Origin: Prochilodus magdalenae
Lineage: Eukaryota; Chordata; Actinopteri; Characiformes; Prochilodontidae
DNA: 64,000 nucleotides
Direction: 5' to 3'
Assembly: GCA_024036415.1 (NCBI GenBank)
Contig: JAMWET010003610.1
Span: forward strand, 1 to 64,000
Below, piece after piece: positions 1-12,399 of the stretch. The notes below the pieces were generated by a model. That model ran no database searches. It was not told the origin of the DNA and worked only from the letters and a program-made list of their open reading frames with translations. Made by a program: the position numbers and the translations under genes. How positions within the stretch are numbered: the first letter of the stretch is position 1; every line of letters begins with the position of its first letter.

Positions 1-3000
1 TCCAGTGCTGCTTTAATGGAGATATGGTGACTGTTGGGTCTTATTTAAGCCGTCTGTATGATGCTCGTGTTGAGTCATCAATCCTCTCTCCTGTTTGTTT
101 TCCTGCTCTCTTGGCCTCTGAGCAGCGCGACGATTGACACTATTAAGGCTGTGAGGGATTTTTAGGGCTGCCGGCGTAGTGCGGGCAGTCAGTTAAAGTG
201 GGCCCGCTCTCCTGGCACAAGCCAGCATGACACTGCGGGCCTGTGGGAGAGGACATCAATCTCTTGATTACTAGGCCAGCCCTCAACAACCTGGCCAGCC
301 CACCTAACAGCATCACCAGCAGCTCAAGGTTAGAATCAACCAAACATGCAATAACGTAGTAATAATTTATAGTTTGTTGAAAATATAAGTGCCAAAGTGC
401 TTTTAAAATGACCAAACCTCAGCCAAAATCAAATCTGTTACCATCACTACTTTGTGTAGTCTTGCAAGATGTTAAAACTTTTGTGCTGGTAAAATTCCAC
501 AGCTAAACACGATCACGCCACTCTTAAACTGCCCCTGGTAGCACTGGTTCCTTGAGCACACCATATTCTCACTTTGAAACAGCACCATCACAAGATGCTG
601 GTTTGGTTTATAGTTTCATAACCATGTTTGTTACACCTAGTAAAGCATGAACCACCGGAATTCACAGAAGCAACACTTGACCACTCTTTTTAAAGTCTAG
701 GACAATGCTCCACCACTGTTTAGGAATTCTATCCAAACAGCAAGAATGTTGACAATTTCAGTTTCCCTCATAGAAAATGTAGTTTTGTTGTTTTGTTGTG
801 GCTTTTGGAGGTCCTGATAAGAGCTAACACCCATATTTGACATCTCCAGATATTCTACACCGCACAGTTATTGTGGCTTAGATGTGGTATGACAAAAATC
901 GGTAACCAGCATAAACCATGCAAATTCACAGATTCAATTTTTTGGGCATTTTGTTGTTAATCCTTTATTAAGCCCCACACTGCTCTTAATGCTTACTTAG
1001 AAGCTACAACTAGTATTCATAGTAAAGGCAGCATTCATGCTTCTTTTATATTGTGATAGAAATACAGGAGTACCTGTATTTACATATTACTACTTTTACC
1101 ATTTATAGTAATATTTACGCATCCCACCTGGGCTGTGCATGATTTTTTTTTGTATTAGTTTAATGGGACAAAACTAAAGGTATCTCAGAGCGTACCTCTT
1201 ACAGTGTTCCTACCCTCTTACAAGGTGTAAACTACATTCTATAAAGTAGTACGGTAGTACTCTGCAGTACATAGAAGAGCTCAGTTTCCTACACCATGTT
1301 GGAACATGAAGCTGTAACCCCACTGAAATAGACAACTGCAGTCCCCTTTTGTCGATACTATATTTTGAATCAGTTATGAATAATTTCTTTGGCAGATTGG
1401 ACTGATGTCCTCCAGGTGTTTTGACAAGGATATTAATCTAGGTCGCGTTTGACAAATGAAGCAATGTCTGGACACCCACACTGGTCTACCGTGTAATGGG
1501 ATAGTTGAATATTGAATCTAATTTAATTAAATGGAATGTCATTTTTCATTATTTATTTAAAATCATATTTGGATTTCCTATTGTTATGTTATTAATCTGT
1601 ATACTGATACAATAAATATGTCACAACACATGATAAAAACTAAAGTTTAGGCATTGTGGTTTTAGCAGTGAAACAGTGTATTCATATGTATTTTTAAAAA
1701 GGCCTCAGGAAAATTTTACATACTCACATGAATGTACATTCTCCTGGAGTTAAAGAACTATAAAGGTCTTTACTGTGGCTCTGTATATAATGACTTTTGG
1801 ACAGCTAATTGAGATTCATAGGATGTCTTTCACGTCAGTGTTAATGACAAAAGTTGGTGCCCTCCTCTGAGGACCTTTGCGATTGGAAATTTTTGACTCA
1901 AAGTTCGTCACGCCTTCCTGAAACTGATGCCTAATGAGAAAAAAAAACTTAAGTGTTATTTTCCAGGGTCTCCCAAATGCATTGCCTATTATATTTGCAC
2001 TCTGAATGAAAACTGTAATTAAAATGCTGCCTCACGCAAATATTTGGGCATCTCTGCGGACGTGAAGTTGTCATTTACAGCTCATGCTAATGAGCTTACT
2101 AAAAACTCAATTGCCCTTTGTTCACATCAAATAATGCCTCATGTATTTGAAAGATGAGGTTGAAATTGTCTGGGCAATCTTTGTTATGTCAGTTCGTAGT
2201 CACCTATGCTGCTCCCTCTACTGTGCGTCTAGTACCCTCAGATTTGTAACCGGTGACCCCTTCTGCAATCGCCCAATGTGAGATGGATTTCTAAGTATCT
2301 CAAACCGTAAGGCAAAAGGATAATGAAGGCTGTTAGAATTCAGAAGGGAATTTCACAGAGACATAACCCAGCTACCACTTCTTCTCTCATCAATTAGGCA
2401 ATTATCTCACTCAGTCCCGAAACAGACAGTTCTTCTTTGGAATGTAGCAAGAATGTTCTGCACTCTGTATGTGAATGTATCAGACACAAAAGATGTCACC
2501 AGGGCTCTTCTAAACTCTTCTGTTTAGTCAATTCTAAACTCTTAATAAATTGTGTTATTTGATCTTTATGGGGCTCATTAGTAATTTGCTGGTTTCTTGA
2601 GCATGCCCTGAATTATCCCCCTCAGTTATAACCTAATATATTTGGGACCTACATGCTTAACATTCTAAAATGTAACCCGGCACATAAAAAAAAAAAAAAA
2701 TAAACAGAACATGAGCTATTACATCATCAGTTACAGGGCCGGTGGTAGCCATTGATACATTTGTTGTGAACATGCCTCATCACAACTTACAGTGATGCCA
2801 CAGAAGTCCCCAAAGTTACATTTTCCAGTTTAAAGGCTAGGAAAACCCCATTCTGATGAGATGTCCTGAGGGTGCGAGGCAGTGCTTTGAGGTGGATACA
2901 TGAGGGTGAGGTGTTTTTCTTGCTGACTAATGCAGAAGAAAACCAAATAGTTAAATGGTAACTTATATGTATTTTATTAGCATCTGCATCAGTCCATTTT

Positions 3001-3540
3001 CTTTTATATTCATGGCATTGGGAATTCATAATAGTGAGTATAATGTAGTTTAAAGCATGCTGGATATTGTTTGTCAAAAAACTTTGAGGAATTAAATTGA
3101 AAAATGTGTACTTAAAAGCACTTGCAATGCAGTGCTACAGGATACTACATAAAGTGACAAAAACATATTAAATACATTTTAGGCATTTTTAAGGATTGTT
3201 TAAAATGGATCTGTCATTTGTTAAAAACAAACATATCGCAGTGTTATTTGATGGATGGATTAGCTGCTTTGTTGGCATTCCTGCTATCCTACCTAACCAT
3301 TTGTAAATCATTTTTATATATTTTTTTCCTTTTTTCCTTAAATTTCTTCATTTCCCTCTACAAAGAAGGGTTTTCAATTCGAAAGCTTTTCAGATTGAAG
3401 AAGCAATTTGGAAGAGTTTTAGTGACATTGCAAAACAAGCTAAAAGTATCACCAAAATGTGAAGAAATAACAGTCGTGTTAAGTGTCGTGGGACTCGTGT
3501 AGCTGCCTGGTTACATTACATGTTTGTTTTTTTGTTTGTA
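1..3540. other. Left arm, outer 3.5 kb: no gene recognised
   Basis: This is AT-rich, stop-dense DNA on both strands. The only structures seen are short homopolymers (A run at about 2,687-2,702) and a stretch near 1,400-1,500 whose mirror copy (48,366-48,470) begins like a common dispersed fish repeat (GTGGTGTCCAGACATTG). The mirror copy is 46,390-49,849. Confidence 0.5.
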
Positions 3541-3583
3541 CTGTTGGCACATAAAGGTGGCGTCTGGTGTCAGGCGCAAATAT

Positions 3584-3594
3584 AAACAGGAAGT
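3584..3594 (+). promoter_or_regulatory. FOX:ETS-type endothelial composite motif upstream of pecam1
   Basis: AAACAGGAAGT combines an ETS core (GGAA) with an overlapping forkhead-like half (AAACA), the arrangement used by many endothelial enhancers. A CCAAT box in the context ACCAATCAG follows about 25 bp later (near 3,615). The site lies about 8 kb 5' of the pecam1 signal-peptide exon, on the same strand. The motif is seen directly; enhancer or promoter activity is inference, since an 11-mer can occur by chance. Confidence 0.35.
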
Positions 3595-3599
3595 GTGGA

Positions 3600-6500
3600 G
3601 AGTGTCAGGTGAAACCAATCAGTATTCGGGCGAGTTAGAACGTGAATGATTGTGTAACCCACCTTAAAAGAACGTTTTCTATACTGCTTCTTAAGTTAGA
3701 GTTGTAGTTCATAGCAACTACCGTAGAGCTGTTGAGGCTAATCGGTTACGGCTGCTTGGAGAAGGGATGCATGTGTGCTGGTGCGGGGAGCTTGCAGCTA
3801 GACTTCTTTTCATGAACAAATTTAGGGTGGTATAAGTGATTTCGAGACATATTTCAGTAGGGAGTGAGGAGGCATTTGTGGTTTTTTTGGAACTTTGATC
3901 GAAGTTGGCGTTCCTCTGAGGTTTTTTCTATTTCAAGACATTTCTCATTTTTAGGTGTGCAACTCCAAAAAAAATTGTGTTGTTTTTTTTTTCTGCTTGC
4001 CAATCGAATTGATCTGTGTTCTCACCCAGTAAGTGCAGACTATTAGGAGAGCGGAATGGCGATCCAGAACCCCATGTGGACCGGTCATTCTGCCTTCATA
4101 TAGGGAAAAGACAGAGCCGGAGCTACAGATTTTAAATATTCTTTAAATATTCATAAACAACGCATTTTTGGGGGGAATTCATATATTTTTGGACTGTGCG
4201 GCAGACCAATTGAACGACTAAGCTTCAGATTGTCCTGGAACTGGACTTTCTTTATTTTTTTATGAACAGTGATACTTCCTAACTCTATTATTAATTTCTT
4301 TTTTTCCCTTTTGTTTTGAGCCTTTTTGATGTACACACTGAAAAACTGTATTTTTCTGAATCTGGTGATTTGACAATACACAACGTTTCAAACATTTTAA
4401 AAAGGAATTGATCATTGTGTTCACTCATTCTTCTTGTCCTCTTTTTCCCGAACACCTAGCAAAGAAAAAAATAGTGCAACGTGCTGTATCCTTTACCAGT
4501 AAAGAGTTTTATGGTTACAATTGGTTGACTCGAACTGTGAGTTGTGGGGTCATCGGATAGTGAGTCCAGGAGATCTGTAGTGTTGTGGTTTGTGGGTGCT
4601 GCTCTCATTTTTACTTCTAAGCGAAGAGCTGAGTCCTGTCCAAAGCTTTTCATCGTTTTCTCTTATTTTGTTTGAATCCAACTCAGAGAGACTTTAAAAT
4701 TAGTTTTGGCACTCTAACTGTATGTTAAAGACGTCTATGTATATCATGTTACAGAAAAGACCTACAAAGTTATGCTAACCAGGTGTCCCTGGGTGTCCTG
4801 TCTCATAATACCTCTTTGTATACTCAGTAGGTGATAGTGAGTCACTGTAGTGATGGACTCTGTCAGCCATCAGTCCAACCTGAGGATGAAGAGGTAGCAC
4901 TGTGCCCAAGGGGTATTCTAAACATCTCCTCCCGGTTTGATCATTAGCTCATTAGACCAGGCACAGGTAACCAATGAAAGGAAGAGTAAACACAATGATG
5001 GCTGGAGCTCTTGGCAAGCAGCCCTCACTAGCCATTCATAGCAAGAATCCACATTCCGCAGCTAACAAAAGAAGTGATATAGAATAGAAGCAAAACGAGA
5101 CTTAACACTGGTGCTGCTTTGATGCTGAGTTTGATGTTGAACTCGCAATGTTTCTTCTAGAACGGTAGGAACTGAAGAGGGAGATTTTTTTGGTGCTGTG
5201 TTGCCCCTGTTGTTTGAAGTATGAATTCTTACAAATGGCTTCTTTAACTTTAGACTATGTGGGATTTTTATTATTTGCCTCATTAAAGGGACCAATACAA
5301 AGGGAACGTTTCCATGATCTTGGAACAATTTTCCTTGCTCTTTAAAAAAAAGGCTTAGATGATATACAGTGTATAGGAATACCCTCATGGCCGTGCCATG
5401 AAGAATGCTCAGAGGAAAGAAACATTGATGTGTTGATTAGTAATTGTTCTGGTCAGTTCACAAGTAAGCCGATGTGCAACTTATCTTTGATGGGTTCATG
5501 TCTTTATGAAGAAAGTATGATGTTTAGATAGCAGGTAAGTGCGAGTCATCTCTTTCTTTCACAGGGGGGGAGTGTTCGCACCTGCCTCTGCAAAAGGGCC
5601 ATGGGACAACCCTGTTAACATAATGGGGTACTGCTCTTCACAATACAACCTTGTTTTTCCTTGTCTGCTTACGATGCAGAGGCCCAATTAAGCTGCAGTG
5701 TGCGGCATGAATCTTTTAGCACTGCAAATTAGGAGTCTAGCAGATGCCACAGATTTCCTGCCTTGAGTCCTGAGATAAAGAATGGCTGCAGGAAATTTCC
5801 CAGGACAACTGCCGTAACTTCGGTCTTGTGTCCAAAGCATGGCGCAAAAAATAGGACGTCCTAGGGAGGTCCACGGCCCTTTAAACCTCTAAAAACTTTT
5901 ACAAATTTTACAAATATGTGCAAATATGTTTGAAGAGGTTGATTACACATTTCTCAAACCAAAGACAAAAACCTCAGCTGATTATGTCATTTCCAAGAAC
6001 CAAATGATTCTGCCATTGAAGCTAGCATCAGAGCCCCTATGGTAAGTGAGATAGTAATCAACAAGTGCTAGAGTAGCCAGCCAGCATGGGACCCCCTGGA
6101 TACAATGTACACACACCGGTTCAAAGCACAATCTAGCACCATTGTTGTGCAACTGAATCATTTTGTGATCTCAGAATAAGTTGTGATTTTGAGAAAACAA
6201 CTTTTGTTACAGTCACATTTCAAAACAATTAAGTTGTGATGTGAAGATAACAGTCACAAAGAAACAAGAAAGGACATTCTAATGATAGTGCAGATTAGTG
6301 CACTTTATGAATTATGAAAATATTATGTGAATGTGGTCAAAATTTGTGAATGTCATGTTTATCATTTGTTAACCTAAAAAATTACAGAAAACAGTATACT
6401 TACAGTATATAATCAGATGTAAATGCGATTCCTTATGTTGTAAAACTTTTTATTGTTAATATAAGTGTGTTATCACATGTAAAAAGTAGCCAAATGTTTA

Positions 6501-7755
6501 TTAATCTTGATAATATAGTGTATAATAAAAATATTTGTTTTTTATGTAATAAAATTATATGTAAACATTTGGGTGCCAAGGGTCTAGTTATTTTGTTTTG
6601 TTTGTTGAAATTAAGTTCCAAACACTGCACATTTCCAAGCACAGTTAATGTTTATTTGGACTAAGAAAATTGCCTCTCATTGTTTTCTCATTACACAATG
6701 TGTGAATTTATTTTCACCTAAAAAACTGAACTGGAGTGGCCCAGCCTCTGCGCAGAACTGTTTGAAATATCTTTACCTCTATATCTTCTATAATTACAGC
6801 TCAGCCAGGCCCTGTAGTTATTGAATAATACTGCACTGGATGTGCTACAGGATATAGGATCTAATAAGCCTGAGATTTTAAAATGTAACACATCATCTCA
6901 GTAACATATGAGGTTCCTTTAAGAACAGCTGAAGAAAATGTCCCTGATAAACCTGGAATTAGTTTTTGTGTCCACATCTCTAGCACCAGTTTTAAAGCCC
7001 TGGAGACCAATAAACTTCAGATGAAGAAACAGAACTGCTTGGTTTGTCCTTAATACGTAGCCTTCTCATACTTTACCTTCATCTTAACTGAATCGGGCCG
7101 AATAAAGGAACGTGCACTTTGAATGAGCTTCTGTCTGTGCCAGGAAACGAGATGCAGGAACTTGTTCTTCAATGTGAACCTACAGCAGCACCTAGTGTAC
7201 ACCCTGGAACACTGCAACTGGCTTGTGATCAATAAAGAAACAGCTCTGTTTGCTGTCAGCATCTCTCTTCGGTCATGCAAGCCCGGGGCCCGGGGGTGCC
7301 CTGAAAAAGAGGCTGCAGCTGAAAGACCTACTTTGCAGCTACATGTTTTCTTCATTCCTGTTTATGAGTTCGAGCAGGTTACAGTCAATGCCGCATCAAT
7401 AAAGCTTTCTATACAGCCAAAGAGACATTCCAGCTATTGCTGAAATATTGATGCATCATCTTTCCTCCCCAGACAAAGAGCATTTGAAGTTTGCCAGCTA
7501 CTGAATGTGGATGCTTGGTTTCATCCAAAGCTGAATGTACTTCACTTTTTTTTCTCGTTTTTTCTGTTTTCAAAACAAGTGCTACGGGTCATGGTGCTTG
7601 TCTGGTTTTCCAGACAAAAGAAAGAAAATGGCGATGAGCCAAGTGCCTAAAGTTTCAAATTGTTTTGGGGATTTAGGTTATGTAGATGTAAATATATATT
7701 TTCTAGGGAAAATAACACATCCACATCCTCCACATACAGCTTACACATTGTAACA
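3600..7755. other. Left arm, 5' flank of pecam1: no coding exon recognised
   Basis: I see no convincing exon here. A segment at about 4,755-4,870 (ATGCTAACCAG followed by GGTGATAGTGAGT) is related to the dispersed element at 16.2 kb and 56.8 kb. Short open frames on both strands overlap freely and have no family resemblance. The mirror copy is 42,190-46,320. Confidence 0.45.
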
Positions 7756-7758
7756 CTG

Positions 7759-7808
7759 TTTATTCATTTATTTATTCATTTATTTATTTATTTATTTATT
7801 TATTTATA
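7759..7808. repeat. (ATTT)n microsatellite, left arm
   Basis: About 12 tandem TTTA units, some replaced by TTCA. Confidence 0.9.
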
Positions 7809-7984
7809 TCAAATGGGCCATAACCTTTGCACATGCCAAATGTTATATTGTTGTTTCCTCCCAAGTTTGTTATATTCATCAAATAAACAGTGTGCATATT
7901 GAACATACAGATATGTTCTCTGTAGAAGATGTGTTAACTTATTTTAGAATTATTGACCCTAGAAAGTCAATAAAACATGTAATT

Positions 7985-8165
7985 TCACCAGGGGTGCCCA
8001 GGCTTCTGCATAAACTATACTTTTTATTTCCTAAAAAATTATGGCTGAAAAAAAGATCAGTCAGTTTAAAGAACCATTACATTATGTAAACGTTCGATAT
8101 TAGGTTCTAGATCCATAACATTATTTAATGGGTCCTTTAACCTTTAAAAGGTTTGTCACCTTCAT
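7985..8165. mobile_element. Diverged MITE-like element, copy A (left arm)
   Basis: It begins with CAGGGGTGCCCAGGCTTCTG, an end typical of fish Tc1/mariner-derived MITEs, and continues into a body ending TTTAACCTTTAAAAGGTTTG. The same order of words occurs at 12,196-12,390 in the same orientation, so the two are diverged copies of one dispersed element. Outer limits are approximate. Confidence 0.5.
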
Positions 8166-8559
8166 ACTAAGTAGATTTCTTAAGAGGATGTGTTTTGAAA
8201 ATCAGCAAAGCATTTGAGCGAGTTGCCCAAACTTTTGCATATGACAATGTAATATATGCAGCATTACAATCATTATCCTTACGCCTTAGAAGTCGAAAGT
8301 CATTTTGCAAAATTTTAGTTTTACATTCTGTATAGCCAAGTTTAATATCAGGCTTCTTTACTGCCTTTTTCCTGTTTAAAGAGCTACTAGTGTTAAACAA
8401 AACTTAAAAAGTCTAGTTTTGGCCTCCTGATAGGACCCTTTTAAGTATTCATGCAATCCTTAAAGAAGTTCAGTGTTGTGGTCAAAGCAACACAGAATAG
8501 TCTTTAACCATCCAATGCTGTTGATTCATCAACACATTCTTTACACACTGCAAAGCATA

Positions 8560-11247
8560 TTGCAGTATCATCACATGTAGCCGTATAATCACACGTAGCA
8601 GTATCGTCGCATATCGCAGTACAATTACATATAGCAACATAATCACATATAGCAGTGTAATCACATGTAGCAGTATAATCACATGTAGCAGAAAAATCAC
8701 ATGTAGCAGTATAATCACATGCAGCTGAAAAATCAAATGTAGCAGTATAATCACCTGTAGCAGGATAATCACATGTAACAGTACAATCACTTGTAGCAGG
8801 GGCATTACACGTGGCAGTATAATCACCTGCAGCTAGATAATCATATGTCGCTGTATAAACACCTGTTGCAGAATAATCACATGTAGCAGTACAATCAGAT
8901 GTTGCGGTATAAACACTTGTAGCAGGCTAATCGCATGAAACGGTATAATCACCTGTAGTAGGGTTGTCACATGTAGCAGTTTGACCGCCTGTAGCAAGAT
9001 AATCAGCAGTATAAACACCTGTTGCAGGGTAATCACATGTAGCAGTATAAACCCCTGTTACTGAATAATCACATGTAGCAGTGTAAACACCTGTTGCTGA
9101 ATAATCACATGTAGCAGTATAAACACCTGTTACTGAATAATCGCATGTAGCAGTGTAAACACCTGTGGCAGGATAATCACATGTAGCAGTATATCCACCT
9201 ATAGCAGGACAATCACATGTAGCAGTGTAAACACCTGTAGCAGGATAATCACATGTAACAGTATAAACCCCATGTGGCAGGATAATCACATGTAGCAGTG
9301 TAAACACCTGTGGCAGGATAATCACATGTAGCAGTGTAAACACCTGTGGCAGGATAATCACACGTAGCAGTGTAAACCCATGTTACTGAATAATCACATG
9401 CAGCAATGTAAACTCCTGTGGCAGGATAATCACATGTAGCAGGACAAACATGTGTAGCAGGATAATCACATGTGCAGTATAAACCCCTGTTACCGAATAA
9501 TCCCATGTAGCAGTATAAACACCTGTTACTGAATAATCACATGTAGCAGTATAAACACCTGTGGCAGGATAATCACATGTAGCAGTATAAACACCTGTGG
9601 CAGGATAATCACATGTAGCAGTATAAACACATAGGGAAGGATAATCACATGTACCAGTATAAACACCTGTGGAAGGATAATCACATGTAGCAGTATAAAC
9701 ACCTGGGGAAGGATAATCACATGTACCAGTATAAACACCTGGGGAAGCATAATCAGATGTTGCAGTATAAACACCTGGGGAAGGATAATCACATGGAACT
9801 GTATAATCATCTGTAGTAGGGTCGTCACATGTAGCAGTTTGACCGCCTGTAGCAAGATAATCAGCAGTATAAACACCTGTTGCAGGGTAATCACATGTAG
9901 CAGTATAAACACCTGTTACTGAATAATCACATGTAGCAGTATAAACACCTGTGGCAGGATAATCACATGTTGCAGTATAAACACCTGTGGCAGGATAATC
10001 ACATGTGGCAGTATAAACACCTGTTACTGAATAATCACATGAAGCAGTATAAACACCTGTTACTGAATAATCACATGAAGCAGTATAAACACCTGTAGCA
10101 GGATAATCAAATGTAGCAGTATAAACACCTGTGGCAGGATAATCACATGTAGCAGTATAAACACCTGTGGCAGGATAATCACATGTAGCAGTATAAACAC
10201 CTGTGGCAGGATAATCACATGTAGCAGTATAAACACCTGTTACTGAATAATCACATGTAGCAGTATAAACACCTGTGGCAGGATAATCACATGTAGCAGT
10301 ATAAACACCTGTTACTGAACAATCACATGTAGCAGTGTAAACACCTGTGGCAGGATAATCACATGTAGCAGTATATCCACCTATAGCAGGATAATCACAT
10401 GTAGCAGTATAAACACCTGTGGCAGGATAATCACATGAAGCAGTATAAACACCTGTTACTGAACAATCACATGAAGCAGTATAAACACCTGTAGCAGGAT
10501 AATCAAATGTAGCAGTATAAACACCTGTGGCAGGATAATCACATGTAGCAGTATAACTACCTGTAGCAGGATAATCACATGTAGCAGTATAACCACCTGT
10601 AGCAGGATAATGAAATGTAGCAGTATAAACACCTGTGGCAGGATAATCACATGTTGCAGTATAACTACCTGTAGCAGGATAATCACATGTAGCAGTATAA
10701 CCACCTGTAGCAGGATAATCAAATGTAGCAGTATAACCACCTGTAGCAGGATAATCAAATGTAGCAGTATAAACACCTGTGGCAGGATAATCACATGTTG
10801 CAGTATAACTACCTGTAGCAGGATAATCACATGTTGCAGTATAACTACCTGTAGCAGGATAATCACATGTTGCAGTATAACAACCTGTGGCAGGATAATC
10901 ACACAGTAGCCGTAATAAACCACCTGTAGCAGGATAATCAAATGTAGCAGTATAAACACCTGTGGCAGGATAATCACATGTTGCAGTATAACTACCTGTA
11001 GCAGGATAATCACATGTTGCAGTATAACTACCTGTGGCAGGATAATCACATGTTGCAGTATAACTACCTGTAGCAGGATAATCACATGTAGCAGTATAAC
11101 CACCTGTAGCAGGATAATCAAATGTAGCAGTATAACCACCTGTAGCAGGATAATCAAATGTAGCAGTATAAACACCTGAGGCAGGATAATCACATGTAGC
11201 AGTATAACCACCTGTAGCAGGATAATCACATGTAGCAGTATAACCCC
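8560..11247. repeat. 18/36-bp minisatellite, 2.7 kb, 5' of pecam1 exon 1 (left arm)
   Basis: The simplest part (8,560-8,850) repeats an 18-bp unit, ATGTAGCAGTATAATCAC. From about 8,850 the period is 36 bp: one 18-bp half reads ATGTAGCAGTATAAACAC and the next CTGTGGCAGGATAATCAC, so the unit doubled and the halves then diverged. Further variants (GTTACTGA for GTGGCAGG; ACCACC for AACACC) occur in blocks, as expected of local amplification. Because 18 and 36 are multiples of three and the unit lacks stops in some frames, long open frames such as 10,456-11,229 (-) arise; they encode only monotonous repeats and are not taken as genes. Confidence 0.95.
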
Positions 11248-11578
11248 AAGGCTAGTATTTTGCTCTAAATGATCATCATGTCCGATAGAGTGTTAAAACC
11301 ATTTGATTCCCAGGACACAAGGCTGTAAATATCTCCAGCACTGTGCTGCATTACAGTGGGAGAGGCCATGGTGTAGGCAACAATGGAGGTCTCCTTTCAT
11401 AGCAAAAGCAGACACAAAATGAAACATGGTACATCCTGAGGAAGTAACACTCATTTCCTGGTCAAGGCTTAAAAACAAAAGAAAGGGGTTTGTACAAGGC
11501 ACTCCCACTTCAGGACTCTATACCTCATACATTCCCACCAGCGTCTATCAACGTACCATCACAGCTCACCTCTGGACG

Positions 11579-11635
11579 ATGGAAGCACTGGCCTCCCTGG
11601 CTTACTCCTGTTCCTGATAGGCCTATCAACCCTAA
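11579..11635 (+). CDS. pecam1: pecam1 exon 1, coding part: signal peptide (left arm)
   Basis: An ATG opens a short exon ending at a GTAAG donor (11,636). The sense frame, pieced together from the two arms, reads Met, a Trp/Pro-rich start (EPWPPWL) and a hydrophobic core (SSVLLIGLS), as expected of a signal peptide. Each arm alone is broken by one or more indels: here the frame hits a TGA after about 12 codons. The exon would end in phase 1 and join the micro-exon at 11,732. Its identification rests on position, on joining in frame to exons 2 and 3, and on hydrophobicity; signal peptides are poorly conserved. The 5' UTR and transcription start are not identified. Confidence 0.6.
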
Positions 11636-11731
11636 GTAAGACCTCATGAGGTTTTTCAGCCAGTGCATCGTGTTTCTTTTAACCCTACACTGTCTCATAT
11701 TGTATTAAATGTGTCTTTTCCTCTCATGTAG

Positions 11732-11755
11732 GTCAAGATGGCAAGGCACAGTCAT
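11732..11755 (+). CDS. pecam1: pecam1 exon 2: 24-nt micro-exon (left arm)
   Basis: A TGTAG acceptor and a GTAAGT donor enclose just 24 nt, read in phase 1 as (S/G)-Q-D-G-K-A-Q-S. It joins exon 3 through a split serine codon (T|CG) to give QS-S-F-T-I-D-W. Human PECAM1 has a very similar tiny exon at the mature N-terminus, and its protein reads QENSFTI at the matching place. Exon size, phase and the joined sequence all agree, which makes this strong support for the pecam1 call. Confidence 0.8.
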
Positions 11756-11976
11756 GTAAGTCAGTCTTTCCATTTCCATTTCCAATTTAGCATTTCCGTC
11801 AGCATTTACATTCTGACTGCACTGAAAAATGAAACATTGCCGATAAACTGAGTTCACTAAAAGACAAAAGCTGCTTCATTCATTTACAAATAAAGTTTAT
11901 GTCTAAGGTATTAGATTTTTCAGTGCATTTTTTCTGATTTGATTAAACTAAAATAAATTGTAAACTAAGGTGCAAT

Positions 11977-12232
11977 TTTATGCATAAAGTAGAAGACCCC
12001 TGGTCAAAAAGTTTTGCCAGTTGGCTAAGTGATGATAAATTGAAACGAACATAAATGTAACATTTTTCAGATTTTTTTCATTTAGTTTGATTTTTTTTAA
12101 TTCTGCAAATTCCCTGCAAGTGTAACATGTACAAAAAACCAAGCCACATTTTGTGATTTTGTGGAGTTTTTTTTTTATTAAATTTCTGCTATTTGATCAG
12201 GGGTGCCCAAACTTCTGCATATAGCTGTACTT
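11977..12232. mobile_element. MITE with imperfect inverted ends, in pecam1 intron 2 (left arm)
   Basis: The 5' end (TTTTATGCATAAAGTA then ACCCCTGGTC) is the imperfect reverse complement of the 3' end (GATCAGGGGTGCCCAAACTT then CTGCATATAGC). The ~250-bp body is AT-rich and noncoding. End sequence and size match non-autonomous Tc1/mariner-type elements common in fish. Confidence 0.6.
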
Positions 12233-12234
12233 TG

Positions 12235-12395
12235 TGTTCAGTCCTGAGGTTTAAAAAAGATTTGTGAGTGTAAAGATCCATCACATATAGTAAACGTTAC
12301 AGTATATACTGATTTAAGTATTCTTTCTAATTCCATAACGTTACATGAAGTTCTGTTTAACCTTTACAAGGTCCTTCACCTCCATAAATCTCATA
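12235..12395. mobile_element. Diverged MITE-like element, copy B (left arm)
   Basis: The segment after the 12,197 end (words such as GTAAACGTTA, CCATAACGTTACATGAAG, TTTAACCTTTACAAGGTCC) parallels 8,080-8,165 base for base in order and orientation. The mirror copy is at about 37,290-37,453. Confidence 0.45.
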
Positions 12396-12399
12396 TCTA

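Noticed and set aside
3218..3502. 94-codon hydrophobic frame
   Set aside because: Its apparent membrane character comes from T-rich codons. The mirror copy (about 46,430-46,720) is not open, and no gene model fits.
7123..7443. 106-codon frame with a mirror copy at 42,526-42,847 and a 101-codon frame on the opposite strand
   Set aside because: Both strands are open over the same stretch, the mirror copy is split by a frameshift, and neither peptide has recognisable motifs.
10456..11229. 257-codon open frame on the - strand, the longest on the left arm
   Set aside because: It lies wholly in the 18/36-bp minisatellite and encodes only monotonous repeats. The opposite strand is also open for 99 codons over the same array. 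The openness follows from a unit length divisible by three.
8560..11247. Regularly spaced repeats that could suggest a CRISPR array
   Set aside because: The units are directly head to tail with no unique spacers, there are no cas genes, and the genome is clearly eukaryotic.
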